Source: Lentinula raphanica
Taxonomy: Eukaryota > Basidiomycota > Agaricomycetes > Agaricales > Omphalotaceae
Direction of reading: 5' to 3'
DNA: 64,000 nt
Assembly: GCA_027919835.1 (NCBI GenBank)
Contig: JANVFP010000039.1
Location: 186,001-250,000 of the forward strand
Shown here: piece by piece, positions 1 to 12,587 of the stretch
Layout: each line of letters opens with the position of its first letter
Position numbering within the stretch: position 1 is the first letter of the stretch
The notes under the pieces: model-generated
What the model was told of the DNA's origin: nothing
Database searches by the model: none
Seen by the model: the letters and a program-made list of their open reading frames with translations, nothing else
Translations under genes and position numbers: made by a program

Positions 1-312
1 CGTATATCCGTTTTGTCATCGTCTAAAGGAAGCCGCGAGCGCTTGATCATCAGAGTACACAGCGAAGATGAATTCAATAGTATGAGCGCTTATTTCATCT
101 TTCCGCCCCTTCTCAGCCCTTCAACAAGTTCAGACTTCACGTTCCTTTATCCAACCTTTCTTTTACTCTATACCCAGACTGGGAAGCTCACCATAAGGTC
201 AAGCCGAATATACGTGGCCTTATCTTAACTCGAACTGGAAAAGCATAGTCGTTCAATAATACAATTCGAACTGGCCTGATTTTACCGCACTATCTTGGAT
301 CGTGATGAACAA
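1..312. other. Upstream region of first gene
   Basis: No gene is supported here. The stretch precedes the first exon of the gene starting at 313 and is AT-rich with stop codons in all frames. It is probably promoter and 5' UTR. Confidence 0.4.
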
Positions 313-2816
313 ATGGGTTTCTTTTCATCACGAAGAACTGATGGTGACTTTGTTGTCCATGACCGGGAGGGAACCAAGGCAGCGACGACGGTGGTTAAAG
401 TCATCAGGTCGCGTTTCGTGAGCAGCTTATGCCATACTACTTCCTCGAACTCTAAATAAACTCATCCGCATACTACCAGTACGGAAAACACAAAACAGGC
501 GCCGAGCGAACAACAACCGGGGACGAGTCCAGCACCTACATACCACAGGATGGTACCACAGCTTCAATACTGGGACATCCAGGACAAACTCTGCGGAAAA
601 GCCAATCCACGCCTTTCGCTACTACTATCCGCAAGACTTCTGGTCCCAGTAGACTCAAGAATACATTTACCAGCTCTTCTGTCAATCTTCGCTCCACGGA
701 CACCACGAAAACTAAGACTCCCAGTGTGTTCAAATCCTCGGAACCTCATGTCCAGGAGGACTCATCAATATCAAATTTTACCTATGGAAGGCCTGATGCT
801 TCTGCTACATCTGCGACGGAATCTGCCACCAAGTCTGTATCTGCACCCTCGACACCAGTGGGCATCCGAACGTCCCGTACGGACAACGCTACGTACGTGA
901 TGCATATCAGCTCCGCCTTTCGAGATATTGATGAAGGATCCATAATTCCGCTCTTCCCTATGACCAATGTTGCCGCAACCTCGTGCAATACACGTCTCTT
1001 TCATGCACATGCTTGGGAATGAGATTAGTATGACTCTAGCACAGAGATTGAACGAGTTAGCTGTAGCGAACGATGAGGGTCTCCTCAAGTGAGTTTTCCC
1101 TTCCAATGAAGTTATGAACCCTAACATGAACCCAGTCTTACCTTCCCAGTGACGACGAATACCGAGTCTTGCGACAAAACCTTTTCGAAAGATTCGCAGG
1201 CAACACTACTATTCCTACAGAAGAATCCGTTGTCCCTGCTTCAGTCACCGTCCTGCGGCGCCCTCAAAAAGGCAACACCACCAACCCAGAAAGCCGCAGT
1301 AAGAATATGGTCGTACATGCTTCCCACCCTGACACTCACCCATATGTGCTCTTCTATTCTTTTCCCAGCTTCCTTTTCCTCATCCCGCCTTTCGTCCAAC
1401 TTCAACGTCGACATCGTACCAAACTCCTCTTCCTTCTCTACGCGTTCACCATCCATCCGCTCCGTCAAGACAGGCGTGGCTAGCTTGCTACATCGAGCAA
1501 CCAACAGAGGCTTGAATCGAGATAAAAGTGATACCTCGAGTATCTACTCCATTGCTTCAACTGCTTCAAATGCCTTTCACACCCAGTCACCTCAGTATCA
1601 CCCTCATACACGTGTTGGTAGTCAAACAGGCAGTACACGAAGCTTGAGAAAGAAGAAAAGTAATTCAAGTATCGGAACCGAGGCCTCTGTGTCGAAGAAT
1701 AGCCCGGCCGACGCGATATCACTTTTGTCACGGACTTCGAGAAATAGGGCGGGGCTCGATTTCGGCCAACATCCTGAACGATCTCCTTCGGACGGGTATA
1801 GCCCGCAACTGCCTCCTAGGTCTGCCACGTCTAGTCTACGAAGGCTGGCTGTCCCACCCTCCTCCTTCAGCCCAAAGGGTTTACACGGTTCGAATCTAGA
1901 GTCTGTTGGGAAGAAAGACAAAGCTCAGGATATATATGATGACTCCAATCTGGTAACAAGTGCTGATATCAAGCGAGAGATCTTAGCTGTCGAGGCGGAA
2001 GGTCGCAGATTGGTAGATGCGTTCAATGGGCTAGAGGTTACCACATTGGCGAAACGGCATAGGAGGCATCTTGGACACCACCGCGTTGAGAGTCGGCCTG
2101 CGACGATTGTTGGACTGCCTGGTGACGGAACTACCGAATCAGGGGAAACTGGAATTGGAGGAGGCGCTAGCTCTTCTGCCTCTGCAGGAGTTGGCATCGG
2201 TTCAAGCTGGACTCTCATTCCCGATAACAAACTACACTTTCGTGCCACGCCCGCACAAACACCTACCTCAGCCTATCTCGACACCGACGGTATCTCCATT
2301 CGATCCGGGACGTCTGCACACACTTCTCATACAGGCCGCTCTATTCCTCGGTCAGCTCATCGGGACGCCTCGCGCGCTCTACCATCGAAACCTTCCTCAG
2401 GCTCGGTTTCGGGCTCAGGAGCGGGATCGTTACATCGGAAGAATTCGTCCTCGAGTCTCGCATCGTCCACTGCTGCTGCGAAGAAACGCCTGGGAGGCGG
2501 AAGCGGGTTATCTCCAGGACCCCCAGCAGTCCCTCCGCTTCCTTCCAGTCTGACCGGGTTATCTCCTGTTGCTCTGGCTAGTGGTTCGAGCTTGAATCTG
2601 GCACGGAGTACAGGTCATCTACCGATGTCCAGTGTACCCGAAGATGAGAATGTTGACCATGTAGGTCTAGGGCCAGGAAGTGAAGAGATGGATGAGGAGA
2701 TACGAGCGATTCGGAAGAAGAAGCAGGATGTTTCGAGGCGGTATGAGGAGCGGTTAGAGTATCTGCGGGCGAAGCTGAAGGGAGCTCAGTTACATGAGAA
2801 GTTGATGAAGAAGTAG
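313..2816 (+). CDS. Ser-rich basidiomycete protein with coiled-coil C-terminus
   Basis: Five exons close in frame: 313..417, 480..892, 1029..1088, 1150..1298 and 1369..2816, giving 724 residues. The start is the MGFFSSRRTDG peptide, because the frame upstream of 480 is blocked by a stop at 453. The N-terminal part holds a compact conserved-looking segment (LAQRLNELAVANDEGLL then NDDEYRVLRQNLFERFAG). The middle is Ser/Thr/Gly-rich and probably disordered. A second helical block lies near DIKREILAVEAEGRRLVDAF, and the last 60 residues are a charged heptad-rich helix ending KLMKK. I recognise no catalytic motif. It looks like a fungal scaffold or cytoskeletal adaptor, but no function is assigned. 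The 893..1028 intron (136 nt) is the least certain border. Confidence 0.72.
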
Positions 2817-3038
2817 TGCTTACTGGATGCTCATCTATCGATTTCACCTTTTTGGATTGATATTTTGGACTACACATTTGTCTTCACTTGCTACTACATA
2901 GTGTTACTTTCTTCGATATACCTTTTCTGCGCTCGTCATTTCTATCTGTGTGTCCTGAACATCGATCCATTAATACAGTTCACTTGGTACATATTACAAA
3001 TGGAGGGGAATTATGTGCGTGTAAAATGATACCGAAGA

Positions 3039-4258
3039 TCAAAGTGATTTTGTGAAATGCTCTCCTAAGTTTGCATTCAAACTATCGGAAGCGTCGTCCA
3101 AAGATTGCAAAGCTTTCGCCCTGCATTCTGCGTTCATGGTTTTCAGCTCGTTGTGAGCAGCCAGTGACTCTCGCACAAGCCATATCAAACCTGACACATC
3201 CACCTGGCTGGCCTGTAGTACTTTGGGCGCTCCCAACGCCATGCCCCAACAGCGTTCCCAAATGTTTGCGCATTTGTCGTGACTGCAGCAGACAAACCGT
3301 GTTGGTGATCGTCGAAACCGCTCCCAGTAGTTCACCAGTGACCAGTAACCGGCCAGCAGCTGCAATTTCTGCGGCGAGTCAAGCTTCGAGTCCAAACGAA
3401 GATGAGTAACGCCCTTGTCCGGGTCAGCGACAGATTGCTCAGCAACCTCTTGCAAATGAGCGTAGCACGCGGCTCCGCTTAGTCGATGGATGTGTAGTGC
3501 ATCTGCAGAGATTATAGCTGGCACACAGGGAACTTCATGGCGTTGAATACGCTTGATCCATCTACTGACAATGGCATCGAGAAGGATAGGGGCTTCACAT
3601 CTAACTGCAGTTTCTGCTAGAAGATGAAGGTTTGAAGAAGAGCATGTTTCGAAGGGAGGAAGGTCCAGGGCGTCGCGGAGAGCAGATAGAGCAAGAGATT
3701 TCTGTGATGTACAGTGGAATGCATGAGAGATTTTGGCAAGTGAGCATAATCTTGAGAGATGTGTTGTATTTTTGATCGACCGTATTTCATCTGGCCTAGA
3801 AAGACATGAGGCAGACAGAAATGAACGAGGTAGTTTGGGAAGCATACGATGTATATAAGGCCCATACAAGTGCTCGAAATTCATCAGGCTCAGCGTCCAG
3901 GCGCACGGGGTTACGGTCACCACTGAGTTCGGTACCATCCACGATGGCATGTAGTTTGTGAGAAGCTTTCGAGAGTACATCTATCTTGACCTAAGGGAAT
4001 GATAATGAACCCACTGTGCATCGCACTAAAACATAGAGTTGGAAAAATCACCCTGAAAAGAGTATCTCCGGCGAGAACAACGCAAGCATTAGATAGTTTG
4101 GGATCGTAGTATTGGCTATCACGAAAAAGTCCAGCAAGCTCATCGCTTTCTTCATCTTCCAGCCTAGCTCGTTTTCTTGGCCTTCGTTCTTCTGAGTAAT
4201 CGGGCTCGAAGATTGTGTTTTTGTTGTAGATGATGAATCGAGTTTTTGGTTTGAGCAT
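3039..4258 (-). CDS. BTB/POZ domain protein
   Basis: Exons complement(4052..4258, 3848..3990, 3039..3795) join in frame to 368 residues. After a basic N-terminal stretch (RRPRKRARLEDEE), the region from about residue 50 has a BTB/POZ pattern: YYDPKLSNACVVLAGDTLFRV, then KIDVLSKASHKLHAIVDG, then EPDEFRALVWALYTSPDE, where a helix-strand core is followed by the conserved DEFRAL-type helix. The remaining 240 residues are helical (SALRDALDL, HLLAETAVRCEAPILLDAI), as in the many Agaricomycete BTB proteins. BTB domains mediate dimerisation and often recruit cullin-3; here no Kelch or zinc-finger partner is visible. It runs convergently with the upstream gene and divergently from the KOW protein. Confidence 0.75.
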
Positions 4259-5047
4259 ATGGAGTCAAAAGGAATCAAAGTATATTGAGGATAGTGGAGG
4301 AGCTCACACAGATGAGGGTGGTTGTTGAAGAAGAAAGCATTGTTTAGGCGATTCCGTGAACAAAAAGCATTGTTCGTCGTTACCACAAACAAGCAAGGCC
4401 TTTTTTAGAGCGCTTATACAACAAGCGCCCACATCTGCTCTTGTACCCAACTTGTACCCCTCCTTGTACCGTAACGGTAAAAGGGTCTCTTACAACAAGT
4501 TCGGCTTTTCATGGGGTTTTCACGTTGCAATCGTAGTTGCATTAGCACTGATTGCAAAGGAACAGGTTTGTGGTCAACGATATAGTAAGTAAAGCTCTCG
4601 GAAGAGAGGGCGCAGCTGTGGCAAATCTAAATGTCACACTGAGAAGACCGTTCGGACTTGGTTCAGACAGGCAAGTAAGGGAAAGTGAGTACAGACGTAT
4701 AATCTCATCGCTTATCGCTTTGTCATCACTTTTCAGAATCTTTGGTTTTCAGCACCGCAAGACCTCTCGTAATCTTGTTGTTTTCAATCTTTGAGCAACC
4801 ACCAACATCGCCTTGTTTTAGGTGAATGAGCGAAGTTTACTGTAAGTGGCATCATTTTGAGGATGTCGATGAGAGACTGTATGTTATGACCGTGAAACAC
4901 ACAGGCTGAAGGCCAAAATCTCGATGGAAATGAGAAAAGTTGACCATCATCGCGAAAAAGTTGCGAAAATACCAAAAATAAAATGGGCAAGGTCACAGTG
5001 CCAGTGGATGTTTGATTGCTGACTCTGTTTTCCAGAACGGTATAGGC
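4259..5047. other. Divergent intergenic region
   Basis: This 0.8-kb interval separates the divergent BTB and Spt5-like genes and probably contains both promoters. Small open frames are present but none has splice support or a recognisable protein. Confidence 0.4.
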
Positions 5048-8000
5048 ATGAAGAATAAATTCATCTTGCTTGAAGCCGATGAAAATGAAGATTCTGAACG
5101 GTCGGACAGTGAGTCTGAAGACGACGACGAAGCCAACTCTCGTGCTACCACAAAAATTCCCTCGGAGTACAATCTTCCATCCGCCAACTCTTCTTCTCGC
5201 CTGGAACGTTTGATTCAACACCTTGAGGAAGAGGCTATACATCTCCAGCATATCAGCAAGTCCGGCAGTAGTCATGTTCCTACCGCTGATGGGCCCTCCT
5301 CTTTCAAAATCCCTCGACGTGCAACATCTATGCCACCGTTAGATATCTCACAGATGACTCCCCCGCCACAAAGACGACACCCACTCTCGGCTGCATCTTC
5401 GGTTTCGGCTTCAACAACGTCTGACTCGGATTTCGAGTCCTCTTCAAAGGCCCGTACTAGAACCTCACCTGAGACAAGAAGATCTTCCATGAATGGAGCG
5501 TTTGTCCCAGAGGGAGAGCAAGATTCGGAAATGGAAGTATTCGAGGCTGATCTGACCAACGAGCAACGTTTATTAAAGTATTGGATCAAGAAATATCTTG
5601 GTGTCGGAGAATTAATAGCACCGGATTTCAAGCTCTTCTACGTTCGCTGTGAGGTGAGTAGATTATGCACTCCACTTAATCAAGACTGATTCACAACGAT
5701 TTTCAGCGTCAATTTGAACATAGAATCGTCGAACGTATTCGCACAGATGTCCAGCATCGAAACGTCGACCCTTCGATTCTACGAGCTGCATTCCCCTCTG
5801 CTTCGCCTGGGGGTGTATATCTTCAAGCAAAAAGTATGCTGCCTCAGAATACTGTCCTTGCATCCTACCTCCTGACTATCCCCGGTCTCTTGTACCCAAG
5901 GAAACCTCGAGTCATATTTCCAGCTCATGAATCGGAAATACCTACAGCATCAGCTCGTACAGATTTAGTGCTCCCTATTCATAGCACTATCGAGAATCCT
6001 TCCGGCATAGAACGCATACTACGGGAACCGTCTCAACTCGATCAATATCCACCTAGAACCTGGATAAGATGCAAGCACGGTCTTTACAAGGATGATCTTG
6101 GACTTGTCGTTGTAGACGATTATGACCAAATTGACTACGACGTTGAGCGTTTAGTTCTGTTCCCTCCTCGAGTTGACTTGGCCCGAGCCTCCGACTTCTC
6201 GAGCAGTCAAGGATCACTCAAACGAAAGCGCAAAGGGGAAAAACGCCCGGAGATCCTCTCTTGGGAATCTGGAAAAGATGTCATTCGGGATTACTGTGTC
6301 CCCGCCCGACTAGCCTGTCACGCTGTACATTGTAAAAACCCTTCTTCGTGCTCACATTCCGAGGCAGCACAAAAACGCTATTTCTTTCTAGGCCACTATT
6401 GGCAAAATGGCCTTGTTTTCGAACGGGTCAAACTCAGGCATATGGAACTCGCATCCGACATCTCGGCTGACAGCCGTTACTACTTCCTGACCTCTAAACA
6501 TCCTGCTGTTCAACAATCTCTCGTATGGATGCCTCCACCATCATCCTGGGACTTTGAGGCTGGTGAGGCCGTTCGTTTCACTAACTTTGATGGAACTTGG
6601 TGTACTCCGGATGGAGATTATGCATTTGAACTTCCCGAGGGCCGTACCGAAGCCATTGTTCACTATGTCGGTCCTTCATATTGTGAAGTAAATATCCCAC
6701 TGCAGGATTCAGGGTTTACTGTCAATGCACTCCATACGATGTTAAAAGCTCACCTCGAGAAGATATTCTGTCCTGGAGATACTGTTTTGCTCCTTCCCGG
6801 TGCTGAACGAAGATTGGCTCTGAGTTCTGGGAGCAACCTTGAACTCGATGCATCGGAGGTGCCAGAGAAGAACAACTGGGAGAGAAAGGAAGGGCTAGTG
6901 TTAACTGCAGGTCCTGCTAAAGTAGAGGTATTGTTGTGGAAGGAGTGTTGCAATATTGAGCTTAAGGTATGTTTTAATTTATGATGATTATGGTGTAACT
7001 CGATGGGTTGTAGGAGCAGATTTTCGATTTCCACCCAAATACACTCAGAAAGATCGAATACTCAGTTTCAGACAATGAGGTGCTTCGCTATCGCCCAGAA
7101 GATCATCTCGGCGCCATGGATCCTTCTACAGACCAAGATATACCACATCGTTCACCCAAAACCTTCACAGGTCAAAACCCTTGGATGCACTTGCAAGTTT
7201 ATCCCATCAAACGTTCGACCAAGGGATATCGAGCTCAAGTAGTAGATGCACGATTGGATCAAGACACCAAGAGCGGGCTTTCCATCCAAATTCGGTATGA
7301 AACACAGGGGATGAGTAGTAACCCGTTCGCTTGGGTTGACTACGACTCTCTCCGTCGCGTGGATAACAGTCGATTTCTTCATGACTATGATGGACTTGAC
7401 GTAGCTGGTTCGCATACCAAAGAGTATGGTGGTTTTTGGGGTTTCAAACCTGGTTATTGTCCAGTGTATTCCATTAACGAGCAGCAGCTTTTGGAGTGTC
7501 AGAAATCGCTCAAAGAAGTTGAACCATCAGCTGATATCACAGAAGTTAGTATGCCCTCGGAGGATATGGTTGCAGAACTGGCACCCCGGGCAACAACCCC
7601 CTTCTCTTTCCCTCCCGATACAGAAACCAATACAAACTTAGACCCAGCCTGGGATCCTTCCTCGCCCAATCCTTCCTCTCCCACTGACTCTTCCTCTCCT
7701 GGCATCCCTTCCTCTTCCAGTCCTTCCTCTACCAATTCTTCCTCTCTCGATCCTTCTGCACAGCCCTGGATCCTAGACCCTCGAATTGTAAAAGCACTCC
7801 AAGATGGCTTAGAACTCTTAGTTGCAACTTCAACCAACCCAAACACAGATCGACGGGTTTCTGTATGCATAGTCGATGACATACCAAGAGTGTACACACG
7901 AGCCGAAGGCAGTCGGAAAAAGACTTGTAATGGTGAAATCATCGACCCCCGGACCATCCTCGAAAACCCTCGATCTTTCTCCCTACCTTCGAATCCCCCG

Positions 8001-8306
8001 GTAGCCAAAGGGCTATACATCATCTGTTCAGGCGACCGAACGGGGGTGTTGTGTCGCAGACTATCGTATATGATGCGTCTGGATCCATCGAAACCTCCAC
8101 GGTGGTTGGTTCAAGCAGTAAAGCTCATACGCACCTTGCGGACTTATATACAATTTGATGAAATCATTGATATGGAGATTGAAACTGTTTGGGTTGAAGG
8201 TCAAGACCTAGCTATTGTACATGAAACCCTGAATATGCGAACTGTAGGGAATAAGCAGATGGAACCTCTTCGTCGTTTGTATGCTAAGCCAGTGCACGAA
8301 CAGTAA
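5048..8306 (+). CDS. KOW-repeat Spt5-like protein
   Basis: Three exons (5048..5653, 5707..6966, 7014..8306) give 1,052 residues. The start is the first ATG in frame. The N-terminus is acidic, as in Spt5 (about residues 8-30, rich in E, D and S). Residues about 185-300 resemble an NGN-like fold (KLFYVRCERQFEHRIVERI). From about 317 come KOW-like segments: PPRTWIRCKHGLYKDDLGLVV followed by DYDVERLVLFPPRVDL, and later VYPIKRSTKGYRAQVVDAR. A Ser/Pro-rich linker lies near 7640-7760. Spt5 proper is a transcription elongation factor; Agaricomycetes carry many divergent KOW paralogs of unknown role. The C-terminal heptad repeats of true Spt5 are absent, so I call this a paralog. Confidence 0.7.
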
Positions 8307-8751
8307 ACATTCTACATACACATCTTTATTCTAGATCGAGTCCTCAGCGAAGTTGCTTTTTGGTGGTTGAATGTACTGGAATTCTCGTCACATCGGCAAG
8401 GTACCATCGTGCTTGCAAGACAATAAGTTCAGTCCGATTTCTCGACGGCACAACATACCTAGACTCGAGCCAGTAACTTTGCACAACAGTCTGAGCCTCA
8501 GATGTGTCAGTCTCTGCCAAGAAAGTGATCCCGCTCATCACGTCTCTGCCAGAGTGACTGGTTCGAGTCTACAACATACCAATCGGAACTGATTTGTCCT
8601 GCCGTCTCTAGAGATTGTATGTCTTCATCCACGATTCCACATGCGCACGATGTCTATACATATTACATTCTTTTCCTGGGGTCTATAGTAATTGGATAAT
8701 GGATGTTTGAACCTCCATGTGAACCTCCAATCTAAAGCACAAGCTTGAAGT
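8307..8751. other. Convergent intergenic region
   Basis: This holds the 3' ends of the KOW gene and the cystathionine gamma-lyase gene. I see no other gene. Confidence 0.4.
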
Positions 8752-10318
8752 CTACTGTCCAAAAGTAACACCCAACCCTCTCCTCAAATCATCAACCAGA
8801 TCGTCCCCTTCCTCAACACCCACACTCAATCTAACCAAACCCTCCGTGATCCCCAACTTCTCCCTTTCTTCCGGGGGTATGGACGCGTGCGTCATCAACG
8901 CCGGAACTTCACAGAGAGATTCTACCCCGCCAAGGGATTCAGCAAGCGTGAAGAAGTGGAGGGACGAGAGGAGTTTAGATGAAAGCGAGGCGAGTTCAGA
9001 TGGAGTAGTAGAGGGTGACGTGGAGCGAAGACGGAAGGATATCATCCCGGAATATGGGAACGGAGGATGCGAAGACTCAAAGTCGATATCTGTCGTAGGC
9101 TGGGTGGACTTGAGAGATAGATTGTTATCGATCCATCGTCGTGCATGCGGGCTCAGATTAAGCTTCGCAATTTCATATCTTTTCTTCGCCCGTTCAACGG
9201 CCTCCTCATTCCCATCTCGCACCAGAGGCACGTAACCTGGGTAAATAACCTCAGCGACGAACGGGCTTTGCTCCAACGCTCTCGCAACCTTGAGCGCGTT
9301 CTCTCCGTGAGCCTTCATCCGTAGATGAAGAGTCTTCAACCCTCGCTGGGCAAGCCAGCAGTCATACGGAGAAGGAACAGCGCCGATGGCGTTCTGCAGG
9401 AACCGAAGACGCTCTAGGACCGCATTGTGTTTGGGTGGAAGAATCAAGGCGCCCATGACCACGTCAGAGTGGCCGTTCACGTATTTCGTCAGAGAGTGTA
9501 GGACAATATCTGCTCCGAGAAGAAGAGGTGATGTGTAGAAGGGGGAAGCGAAAGTGTTGTCTACGAGTAAGAGTGGTCTAGAGGTGGGTGATGATGCGAA
9601 CTGGGTATCGAGGATGGAGGCAAGCCGACCGATGTCGATTAGTCTCAGAGTTGGATTCGTTGGGCTCTCGATCCAAATAAGTTTGGTATTCGATCGGATT
9701 GCTCTGATGAACGCCTGATGACCTTCGCTGCCTTCAGTGAGGTCCTCTAAGTTGAGAAATGTTGTTTCGACATTCTGTGTATCTGCAGCGACCTAACAGA
9801 AACTGATCAGACCAAATGAAATGTTTGCACAAAGATAAAGCACTGACCCTGGCCATGTATCTAAATGTACCACCATAAACATCGTTGACGGATATAATAT
9901 GTGCACCGGGACCAAGAGATTGGATCATCGTAGCGGTGGTGGCCGAACCTGAAGCAAACGCGAGTGCGTACGCGCCGCTAGACTCAACCGAGGCCAAAGC
10001 CTGTTCGAGAGCATTACGATTTGGGTTACCCGAGCGAGAATATTCGAAGCCCTGTCGAAGAAAGATGAGCAGAAGCTCGTTCGGCATAACTTCGATGACA
10101 CGTACTTTATGATTCCCTACTCCATCTTGCTTGTACGTTGTGCTCAGACTGATTGGAGGGATGACTGCGCCTGTCTCTGGGTTCGCATCAGAACCGATGT
10201 GTATAGCACGGGTGCCAAACCCTGCGACGTGTGGAGTTTTGTGAACAGAATGTCTATGTATGCCATTTGTCATTGCATGGCCGTTGAGATAACCGTTTGC
10301 TGAGTGGGAAGGAGTCAT
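8752..10318 (-). CDS. CYS3: Cystathionine gamma-lyase (PLP enzyme)
   Basis: Exons complement(10106..10318, 9848..10051, 8752..9792) give 485 residues. The protein is a Cys/Met-metabolism PLP enzyme of fold type I: TRAIHIGSDANPETGAV near the N-terminus, EYSRSGNPNRNALE, the FASGSATTAT cofactor loop, LIWIESPTNPTLRLIDI, and HSLTKYVNGHSDV with the Schiff-base lysine near residue 242. The end LVRLSVGVEEGDDLVDDL is characteristic. It would cleave cystathionine to cysteine, 2-oxobutyrate and ammonia in the cytosolic transsulfuration pathway. It is longer than yeast Cys3 (about 394 residues) because of a roughly 30-residue N-terminal extension and a hydrophilic insertion before GMISFRLRS. Cystathionine gamma-synthase is the main alternative; the C-terminal motifs favour the lyase. 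Confidence 0.9.
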
Positions 10319-10997
10319 ATTGCGAGAAATTTCCTGATTCTGATTATTCTTTCTAGGTCGCGACTGAGGGAAGTTGAAGGAGGTGGTGGTAAGAGGCAGA
10401 GATGAGTGTCAACGGTCTTCTTATACCTCTTCATTTTGGGCTTCACTACTAAAGTATGTCTCCGCGATCCTTGGAGGGAGATTACGAATCATTCCACAAT
10501 ATCGCATGATCCGACCAGACACGCTTCGTCATCCGATTTCCTTTTCGAGATGGAATCATGACTTGGAAGTGTACTTCTAAGTTCTCTCTCAAATATTGCA
10601 TGCTTTCATGACAACTAGTATGTTGGATAGAATCACCTGCGGAACGCCAGTGGGATCGTTCATGGTATCAAATCATATCCTGAATACCTGGCATAGAGTT
10701 CGCAACAAACTTTCGCAGTAATAATTACTAATGGCTTTCCGACTTTCCTCCATCATACATGCATGGGTTTCAACTTGTAACTCAACTAATCTTAGCTACA
10801 CTCCCTCAAGCCTAGGTTCAAAACTGTTCAAAGTTGGCTATAGTATATAGTTCATTTGAACTGCGGTGGCTTTGGCATCCCGGATTCAGTGACAAATGCA
10901 AAATCATTACAACTCGAATTATTGATACCTTTGTATCATTATGTAGAAAAACAACAACAACAACAGCATAGTAAGTAGTAAGTAAGTACTCAGTAGA
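10319..10997. other. Intergenic region
   Basis: This is promoter-side sequence of the gamma-lyase gene and 3' sequence of the 7TM gene. A short polypurine/AAC run lies near 10950-10965. No gene is supported. Confidence 0.35.
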
Positions 10998-12587
10998 TCA
11001 TACATCATCAATATCTGGTTTTCCTCCCAAATCAATGTAATCTCTCCCATAAGGCTCCGGACTCGAATCCGAATAAGTCGTTTTACCAAAATCCGGCGCA
11101 ATAGGCGACTGTATAGGATCCTTTTGTGTCGTGACGATGGTGTGCATGTTGATCTCGGTCGGGATGTGTCCACGGCCTTGGGAAGTGCGAGGCCAGGTGA
11201 CGTGGTCTCCGCTCGTTCCTCCGCCCCCGCCGCTGGTGTCGCCGAATGCGCTGCCTTGTGTGACGCTGATGATGATGCTGGAGAACTGGACAGTGGAGAA
11301 AGAGAAGGTGTGAAGAGAAAGACAGTAAGATGGTGTGGTGTGAGGAGTGGAAGGGAAGGGACGTACCACGATACCTATGAGAGGTGTTTGGATGTCGTTG
11401 AAGACGAGGAATAGAATTTTTCCAAGGCCGAGGAGGATAATGTCCACCACTAACACGACGGTGTATATCGCAGCTGGCACAAGTATCATAAGTGAACCAT
11501 AACGAGGACAAGATATCAGAATACATACCTGATTCAACTAGGAGAGAAACCAAATTGGAAAGCATGTCCTGCGGGAGAGTCCTTGATGATGCAGTCCTTC
11601 GTCGTACACTCCAAATCCGATATGCGATCATACCTACCAACGAACACCGTCATCAGAGGATAGGGAGAAGAAACAACGCCACTTCAACGACGTACTCGTG
11701 TTGAAGACGTTCAGAACGACAGTAGCGATCATAAACCCCATAGTCACAACCTGAAGCCTGCGTATATACTTTAACTCGTCTTGTATAGCCAGCTTGGAGT
11801 TGGCTTCCATGATGAGTCTGAGGCACATAAACACTTTCGATGATAGTCAGCTACGTATAAAAGATCCTCCTTGTGAAGCTTTCAAAGACCTACCGACGTT
11901 TGCAATGAGGAGTATGATTGGGAAAATCTGGATGTAGATGTTTCTAGCCCAGACGACGTAAGCGCGGAAGCACTACGAGGACTCCGGTTATAGTCGCTAT
12001 CTTCTACGATTCAGGTGGAGAGACATACCACGAAAGCTGAGCAAAAGCATGAGCAAAACGCTACTATTTGGTTGATTTGGAGAATAACTCACCATCGGAC
12101 ACGAGTAAAGCAATCATCCACAGACTATCCACGAACAAACTGTAGATCGAATCAGTACGCGTGTCCTGATACTCCTTATACGCGATATACGTACGTGTCC
12201 CACGACCATGTATTCCGGATCGTATACGTTTGGTGTACAGAAGGCAGCATGGCGCGTATGAGGACAGCAATACAGCGCTGGAGAGGATTTGTTAGTCTGA
12301 GATTGAGATATGATAGTAATTTGGAGCATACCGTTGTCACCAGAAAGACCAACGCGATATGAGTGACCAAGAGGTATGGATGGACACTTCCCTTGGCCTT
12401 GTATCGGCCCCAGATGATCAAAGAGCATCTCAATGCCGTAGAAATGTAGAAACCTGCAAAGAAAGGAACAATATCAGACTCTGAAGAGATGATGTGAAAC
12501 TTCGAAAAACATGAAGGGTAACCAACCGAACAAAATGCTGGTGAAGAACGCGGCGAGCAATGTCGACTCATAGCTGTTGAGCGACAT
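10998..12587 (-). CDS. Seven-transmembrane protein of Agaricomycete type
   Basis: Ten exons close in frame on the minus strand: 12527..12587, 12332..12453, 12195..12277, 12093..12139, 12029..12036, 11894..11972, 11696..11833, 11529..11633, 11367..11473 and 10998..11285 (345 residues). Hydrophobic segments follow in order: LLAAFFTSILF, LLVTHIALVFLV, LFVDSLWMIALLV, IFPIILLIANV, MGFMIATVVLNVF, IYTVVLVVDIILLGL and the TPLIGIV segment. The SDAFVCFRAYVVWARN signature is typical of the large basidiomycete-specific 7TM families annotated only by domains of unknown function. The C-terminal 90 residues are hydrophilic. It could be a receptor or a membrane sensor; ligand unknown. One exon is only 8 nt and is needed to make the SDAFVCFRAY motif. 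Confidence 0.78.

Noticed and set aside
8561..8580. GGTTCGAGTCTAC resembling a tRNA B box
   Set aside because: No A box or cloverleaf stems fit at the right distance.
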